This document shows, in pieces, positions 59,873 to 64,000 of a DNA stretch of 64,000 nucleotides. The translations under genes and the position numbers were made by a program. Source of the DNA: Pelosinus sp. UFO1 (lineage in GTDB: Bacteria; Bacillota; Negativicutes; DSM-13327); contig NZ_CP008852.1 of NCBI RefSeq assembly GCF_000725345.1, positions 2,385,693 through 2,449,692 of the forward strand. Reading direction: 5' to 3'. Below the pieces are notes generated by a model. It did not search any database and was not told where the DNA came from. It saw only the letters and a list, made by a program, of their open reading frames with translations. Position 1 is the stretch's first letter, and each line of letters opens with the position of its first letter.

Positions 59873-60100
59873 TACAATCCCCCTCCAACAATAATTCTAG
59901 TACAGACATATTTTACAGGAAATGAAATTATAAATCTTCCTATATTTCATCGAGTAATTTTGTGCTAAAAAATTTGTTCTTCAGTTAACTTTTTAACAGA
60001 CTCACTGAAAGCTGGATTTGATTAATATGTACATTAAACAAAATCATTATTGTCAGCATACTCTTTGATCTCAGTCATGATTTAACGCTTCATCGCCTTT
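59873..60100. other. Upstream region of the CCG-domain gene, no gene recognised
   Basis: AT-rich, contains the ribosome site and presumably the promoter of the minus-strand gene; nothing further identified. Confidence 0.4.
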
Positions 60101-60303
60101 ATCCTGCCAATCTTTGAGAAAAAAACCTATTTTGCAACAATATGTAAAAATGAGTAAAACAAAAAGACACAGCACTACTCCACTAATGGATGGGCTGTGT
60201 CTTTCTTATAGTTTTTTTCGCCGTTACCAGTGATACGGTTCTCCGTATCATTTATAACGGCGGATTATTCTAATCGCATTCAAGTCAAGGACCGTCCTTG
60301 AAT
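60101..60303. repeat. Modular palindromic repeat, copy 9 (complete A-B-C-D)
   Basis: The most complete copy. Lead-in TCCTGCCAATCTTTGAG; module A CTATTTTGCAACAATATG; module B AAAAGACACAGC ... GGGCTGTGTCTTT (60162-60205) with inner TCCACTAATGGA; module C CGCCGTTA ... TAACGGCG around GATACGG TTCT CCGTATC (60219-60262); module D TCAAGGACCGTCCTTGA (60282-60298), a REP-like palindrome. Confidence 0.9.
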
Positions 60304-60738
60304 AGCTCAAAAAGCAACTTAATAAAGTGTATTACTTTGAAATTAAGTGTATTAATAAAAATATTGCGAGTTAGTAAAGTTCTATAATATTGCGCTAAAC
60401 GAGGATGAGATTATATATATTTTTCATATTCTTATGAGTCTATGGCGACTATATGATGCGTATAAGGTGGAAATCTATACTAATTAGATGATGTGTATAG
60501 TAGATAGGCGATAAGTGTATTTTTTTATTTTCAACAGATCCCAAGATAATCTTAGCGTATTTTTTATATTTTGCACCAGTTGTCAGAAATTCTACTACCG
60601 AAAAACATAGAAAATCCGCGCATCTGCCATTTAACTACAAATACTAAAATGATGAAAGCGCCGACACTACAATATCAATGATGGTGCTTTTTCTTAGTGG
60701 CCCAGTTAGTACTACCTGTTTTTCCGGCGTATATTATA
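60304..60738. other. Gap of about 430 bp upstream of the chemotaxis receptor
   Basis: No gene. It has direct copies of AAGTGTATTA near 60325 and 60345 and repeated ATGATGTGTATAGTAG-like words near 60450-60510, which could be binding sites for a sigma-54 enhancer protein. Inference only. Confidence 0.4.
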
Positions 60739-60756
60739 TTTGGCACAAAAGTTGCA
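60739..60756 (+). promoter_or_regulatory. Sigma-54 promoter of the chemotaxis receptor
   Basis: TTTGGCACAAAAGTTGCA contains TGGCAC and TTGCA with the correct 5-bp gap, the -24/-12 pair of RpoN promoters. It is 195 bp before the receptor start; GCACAAA differs from the common GCACG at one base. Confidence 0.8.
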
Positions 60757-60950
60757 TTATTATGGAAATGTAATAATAGAAGAAGGAGCGAAATCAAGAT
60801 ATTATGAGTAGATATTAAAACGAGGCCATTTATTGTATAAAATGGCATGGACACATTAGAAGAATCTTTAAATAAAGATGTAAAGTTTTTTTCCATATGC
60901 CCCCTTTCAGAGATTTATGCCAAGGAATAAGAGTATGGAGGTATTACGTC

Positions 60951-62147
60951 ATGTCACAATATCAATCTGAAGAACATTACACAATCAGAAAATCGTCTTT
61001 CCTTGCCGATAATAAACGTCATCAATGGCTATTGTCAGCCTACTTATTAATAATGATAGTGATCCATGGCATTAATATTTTTGCATCTTTCACATCCAGC
61101 GTATTAAGTGGTTTTGTTTTACTATTAACGATACTTATGTTGGTCGTTTTGTATCAGCAAAGAGCTACAAAAGAAAACACAATACCAACAATTGTTGAAA
61201 AAAAAGCAGTCTCGGCTGCGGGGCAAGAAATCAAGGCATCACTTATAGAATACTCTCTTCAATTAGATACTATAAGCGAAAAACTTTTGTTAAGTATGGA
61301 CTGCTCATTACAGACAAATCGACAAGTAGTTACCAATGCTAACCAAATATCGAATGACACAGATTCGCAAATCATTGTAGTTGCTCAGGCCATGACAATT
61401 GCAGAAAAAATGGTAGAAATCATTGATAACATATTTGTTGCTATGGCAGAAGCTTCAGAAAAATTCGAAGTAACAATGTCAAGTGCTTCAGCTGGGAATC
61501 AAGCAGTACTATCGGCTACCCAACAAATGATGGTAATCAATAATGCAGTGAAACAATCAGCTAAAACGGTACAAGAATTAGGGAATAATTCAGAACAAAT
61601 TGGTGAGATTGTGGAAGTCATTACTGCTATTTCTAGGCAGACGAATCTATTGGCATTGAATGCAGCCATAGAAGCAGCCCGCGCAGGTGAACACGGACGA
61701 GGCTTTGCAGTGGTTGCGGAAGAAGTACGTAAGTTGGCCGAACAATCACAGTCTGCTGCTCAGAAGATAACCTTGATTGTGAGTGAAATTCAATCTAAAA
61801 CAGGGGAAACTATTCAGTTGATGCTCCAAGGTGCCACAGAAGTAGAACGAGGCAATGAAGTCATTATACGTTCAGGTGACTTCTTTAAGCATATATCATC
61901 TTTAGTAGAACAACTTAGAGGGCAAATACATCAAGTAGCTGCAAATACTTCTGAACTTGCTTCAACTGGTTATGAAATATTAGATTCTGTAAGTACCGTA
62001 AAAAACAAAATGGTTAAAAGTATCGGCTCTACCAAAGGATTAATCGAAATCACAGGAGAACAATCACACAGTGCAGCCCAAAATATTGCTATAGCTGAAA
62101 CCATTGTTCAAATTGCTAGCAAACTGAAAACCACAGTAAATGTATAA
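60951..62147 (+). CDS. Methyl-accepting chemotaxis protein with minimal sensor
   Basis: 398 residues from the ATG at 60951 (GGAGG 9 nt upstream). Two TM helices close together ([20 protein letters not shown] and [18 protein letters not shown]) leave almost no periplasmic domain. The rest is a signalling domain with [20 protein letters not shown] and [20 protein letters not shown]. It should sense from the membrane or cytoplasm. The upstream sigma-54 promoter suggests control by an enhancer protein. No HAMP domain is obvious. Confidence 0.88.
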   Translation: MSQYQSEEHYTIRKSSFLADNKRHQWLLSAYLLIMIVIHGINIFASFTSSVLSGFVLLLTILMLVVLYQQRATKENTIPTIVEKKAVSAAGQEIKASLIEYSLQLDTISEKLLLSMDCSLQTNRQVVTNANQISNDTDSQIIVVAQAMTIAEKMVEIIDNIFVAMAEASEKFEVTMSSASAGNQAVLSATQQMMVINNAVKQSAKTVQELGNNSEQIGEIVEVITAISRQTNLLALNAAIEAARAGEHGRGFAVVAEEVRKLAEQSQSAAQKITLIVSEIQSKTGETIQLMLQGATEVERGNEVIIRSGDFFKHISSLVEQLRGQIHQVAANTSELASTGYEILDSVSTVKNKMVKSIGSTKGLIEITGEQSHSAAQNIAIAETIVQIASKLKTTVNV

Positions 62148-62260
62148 ATAGTTGTATCCTATCGCTCTGGTCGGCGACTAACCTTGTCAGCACACATTTA
62201 GAGTGTAGCAAAGGGTAAGTACTTTTTATGTAAATCGCGAGAATTTTGATCCTAAAGATT
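62148..62260. other. Trailer of the chemotaxis gene
   Basis: About 110 bp without structure before the long inverted repeat. Confidence 0.4.
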
Positions 62261-62324
62261 TAAGCTAGTATATAAGAGAAGCAGGGAGCAATTTAACTCC
62301 CTACTTCTCTTATATACTAGCTTA
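62261..62324. terminator. Very long inverted repeat / terminator
   Basis: Arms of 28 bp (62261-62288 and 62297-62324) with one mismatch: TAAGCTAGTATATAAGAGAA and its complement, extended by CAGGGAG / CTCCCT. A T-rich flank follows on the plus strand. It is longer than a usual terminator and could form a cruciform. Confidence 0.85.
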
Positions 62325-62730
62325 ATTTATTCAATTACTTCTGACATAGCTTCCTTATACACCATCACTATAATGTTCGCTCTGATATACAAAATTCCGC
62401 ACAAGCTAGCTTGCAGCGATGATAGCCGGAATGAAACTACTGTTTTTCCGTTCGATTTTATGTCTAGAACTAACACGGACTCCAAGACTCTTGAGAAAAC
62501 TAACTATAATTAGCATCGTCACAAACATTCCTATATAAATGATACGGTTCTCCCTAATTAATCTTAAACGACTGATATAAGCTTTCTAGTCTTATGTGTT
62601 GCGGTCAATTTTACCTCCATATTTCCTCCCCCTGCCCTCTCTCATCAGATAGCGATCCCTATTCAAATTGCTCATTTAGATGATTGTGCTGCTGATGCTA
62701 TTGCACCAATAAAAAGAGAGGTTCTTTAAT
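62325..62730. other. Gap with a partial repeat and a doubtful small frame
   Basis: About 400 bp. It contains a partial module C at 62534 and a 40-codon minus-strand frame (62528-62406, MFVTMLIIVSFLKSLGVRVS) that has no ribosome site and is probably a fragment. Otherwise no features. Confidence 0.4.
62534..62555. repeat. Modular palindromic repeat, copy 10 (partial module C)
   Basis: ATAAATGATACGGTTCTCCC, the left half of the module C hairpin; the right arm is lost. Confidence 0.6.
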
Positions 62731-63315
62731 TTATTTTGTATATTTTATTAATAAACGTTGTTGATTTTTATAAGCCCACTGCGTCGCCGTTTTATCGTTG
62801 TTAAGTTCAATACATTTATTATAGTCTGCTAGAGCAAGATCGTATTGTCCTTTAAATTCATAAGCAACTCCTCGATTATTGTAAGCGATCGCATATTGAG
62901 GGTTAATTTGAAGAGCTTTATTATAGTCATCTATTGCAAGGTCATATTCACCGATTATGTAATATGCCCAACCACGACGGTTATAAGCTGTTATATTGAA
63001 AAATTCTGTATTGTTTAACTCGATTACTTTGCTATAATCTTTTATAGATAGATCATATTTTTGCTGTTCAAAATAGGTAAACGCTCTCTTCCAGTAAAGG
63101 CCTTGAATAATAATTGGATCGCTCTGTTTTGCAATTGCTTCATTATAGGCTAATATAGCATTATCATAATCTTTATTATCACTATACTCCACACCTTTAA
63201 TAAACCATTGTTCGGCAGTCAGTTCTTGTTTAGCGGCGAATACAGGAAAAGTTAGAAGTAACATTAGTAATATAATAATGCTAGTAACTAATTTGTGTGG
63301 TATTAAATTAAACAT
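62731..63315 (-). CDS. Secreted TPR-repeat protein
   Basis: 194 residues from an ATG at 63315 (GGAGG 9 nt upstream). Signal peptide KLVTSIIILLMLLLTFPVFA followed by at least four tetratricopeptide units: AEQWFIKGVEYSDNKDYDNA, LYWKRAFTYFEQQKYDLSIK, AYNRRGWAYYIIGEYDLAID and AYNNRGVAYEFKGQYDLALA, each with the W/A-G-Y-A pattern. It probably binds proteins in the periplasm or surface. No partner in sight. Confidence 0.82.
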   Translation of the reverse strand: MFNLIPHKLVTSIIILLMLLLTFPVFAAKQELTAEQWFIKGVEYSDNKDYDNAILAYNEAIAKQSDPIIIQGLYWKRAFTYFEQQKYDLSIKDYSKVIELNNTEFFNITAYNRRGWAYYIIGEYDLAIDDYNKALQINPQYAIAYNNRGVAYEFKGQYDLALADYNKCIELNNDKTATQWAYKNQQRLLIKYTK

Positions 63316-63410
63316 GCAAAAAAACCTCCATTTAGATATGTAATCATGCTGCATAACTAAGCTATTACATATAGTCCATAAATTAACCTTTAATTACAAA
63401 AAACAAAATA

Positions 63411-63555
63411 TCAAGCGAACTCTAATACAGGTAAGTTTCATTATGCTGGCTGTAGGTATGTTAGGATGATGTCGCCAGGTCATAAGGTATTTTATGATAA
63501 TAGAGATGAGGCTATAAATGCGGGGTTTGTGCCTTTTAAGGTTTGTAGGCCGTAA
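63411..63555 (+). pseudogene. Ada-type zinc-binding (sunset) domain fragment
   Basis: Plus-strand reading ANSNTGKFHYAGCRYVRMMS, then PGHKVFYDNRDEAINAGFVP and FKVCRP before the stop. The C-x-x-V ... S-x-E-A-x-x-A-G-x-x-P-C/F-x-x-C-R-P pattern is the Ada-like or sunset domain, commonly at the C-terminus of secreted nucleases. The catalytic part is missing upstream. One of the expected cysteines is phenylalanine (PFKVC). A modular repeat begins 20 bp further on. Confidence 0.72.
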
Positions 63556-63576
63556 GGTTGATAGTTACTTAAATAA

Positions 63577-63650
63577 GAAAGACACAGCCTTGCTCCATTA
63601 ATGGATAGGCTGTGTCTTTCTTCTTGTTTTTCGCGCTTACCAGGTCTATC
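63577..63650. repeat. Modular palindromic repeat, copy 11 (module B and part of C)
   Basis: AGAAAGACACAGCC ... GGCTGTGTCTTTCT with inner TCCATTAATGGA, then the beginning of module C (TTTTTCGCGCTTACCAG). It lies between the Ada-like fragment and the tautomerase gene, with both genes reading towards it. Confidence 0.85.
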
Positions 63651-63794
63651 ATGAAATCTTCTCGCATTTAATATCTTAAAAAATGATTACAAACATAATC
63701 CTCCATTATGCTATATATTTATAATTTAACTAAAAAAGAATGAAATTGCCAATGTCGTACAATAGGATTGATAGCACACACTATTCGTTATTTC

Positions 63795-63983
63795 TCATTT
63801 TCTTTTCCTCAGGGAAGTAACAGTTTCTCCACCTATTCCCCAATTATCCGTATCTACTTCATCAATCACGACAACGGTAGTCTTCGGATTTTTTCCTAGA
63901 AGTTGAGTTGCTCCCTGAATCAACAGTGCCTTTTGTTCGGGTGTGGCTCCTTCTTTGGTAATCTTTATGTTTACATATGGCAT
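63795..63983 (-). CDS. 4-oxalocrotonate tautomerase-family enzyme
   Basis: 62 residues. The catalytic Pro2 directly follows the initiator Met (MPYVNIKITKEGATPEQKAL), and the VVVIDEVDTDNWGIGGE segment is typical of the 4-OT family. Small hexameric tautomerase with keto-enol activity; physiological substrate unknown. GGGTGG precedes the ATG. It faces the last repeat copy. Confidence 0.87.
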   Translation of the reverse strand: MPYVNIKITKEGATPEQKALLIQGATQLLGKNPKTTVVVIDEVDTDNWGIGGETVTSLRKRK

Positions 63984-64000
63984 TATGCATCACCACCCTT

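Noticed and set aside
60675-60896. Minus-strand 73-residue frame upstream of the chemotaxis gene
   Set aside because: It overlaps the sigma-54 promoter, has no ribosome site and low-complexity sequence.
62406-62528. 40-codon minus-strand hydrophobic frame
   Set aside because: No ribosome site at a usable distance and no terminator; probably a fragment or chance frame.
36760-63650. Dispersed repeats as CRISPR or integron sites
   Set aside because: Copies are kilobases apart, differ in module content and are palindromic; no cas or integrase gene is present.

Overview
Low-GC chromosomal DNA of a diderm Firmicute, most likely a spore-forming Negativicute (Sporomusaceae such as Pelosinus or Sporomusa). 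The genes have Firmicute-type Shine-Dalgarno sites, frequent TTG/GTG starts and a Firmicute-type LexA box. They also encode outer-membrane functions: a secretin, an RND pump and ArnT-like lipid-modifying glycosyltransferases. The assignment is inferred from gene content; no rRNA or tRNA gene was seen.

Region 1 (1-35.8 kb) is a conserved backbone read entirely from the minus strand. In transcription order from the right it holds yifB/comM, yqeG and aroE; a complete type IV pilus cluster (PilP-like protein, secretin, pilB, pilT, pilC, major pilin, pilD, minor prepilins, a ComFB protein, pilM, pilN, pilO); aroK-aroB; an RND efflux pair; an HD-GYP protein; larB-larC with queC-folE2; a cell-envelope glycolipid cluster (HpnK-like deacetylase, flippase-like protein, epimerase, two GT83 transferases); and a cobalamin riboswitch in front of cbiD-cbiE-cbiT-cobM, which runs off the left edge. 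The pil cluster sits between the shikimate genes aroE and aroK.

Region 2 (35.8-64 kb) is an accessory zone with mixed strands, many small genes, long gaps and gene fossils. Recognisable genes are a UPF0173 hydrolase, a 3D-domain protein, a DUF1657 protein, a three-gene CoA-activase set, a royal-jelly/dopachrome-tautomerase-like protein, two GlsB/YeaQ-type proteins, an acyltransferase, prophage scraps, three tandem secreted DcrB/PsbP-like paralogues, an ASCH protein, an ImmA/IrrE peptidase, a CCG-domain protein, a chemotaxis receptor behind a sigma-54 promoter, a TPR protein and a tautomerase. Fossils include truncated yraN, an alpha/beta-hydrolase tail, an ImmA tail, an Ada-type zinc-domain tail and a frameshifted ArpU/sigma-like gene.

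The most unusual content is a family of modular palindromic repeats (modules A to D, about eleven full or partial copies) found only in region 2, usually directly behind genes or fossils; two extremely repetitive cysteine-rich small proteins (a Cys-Asp-Ser tail and a Cys-Trp-Pro-Arg repeat); and a perfect LexA operator in front of a truncated small gene.
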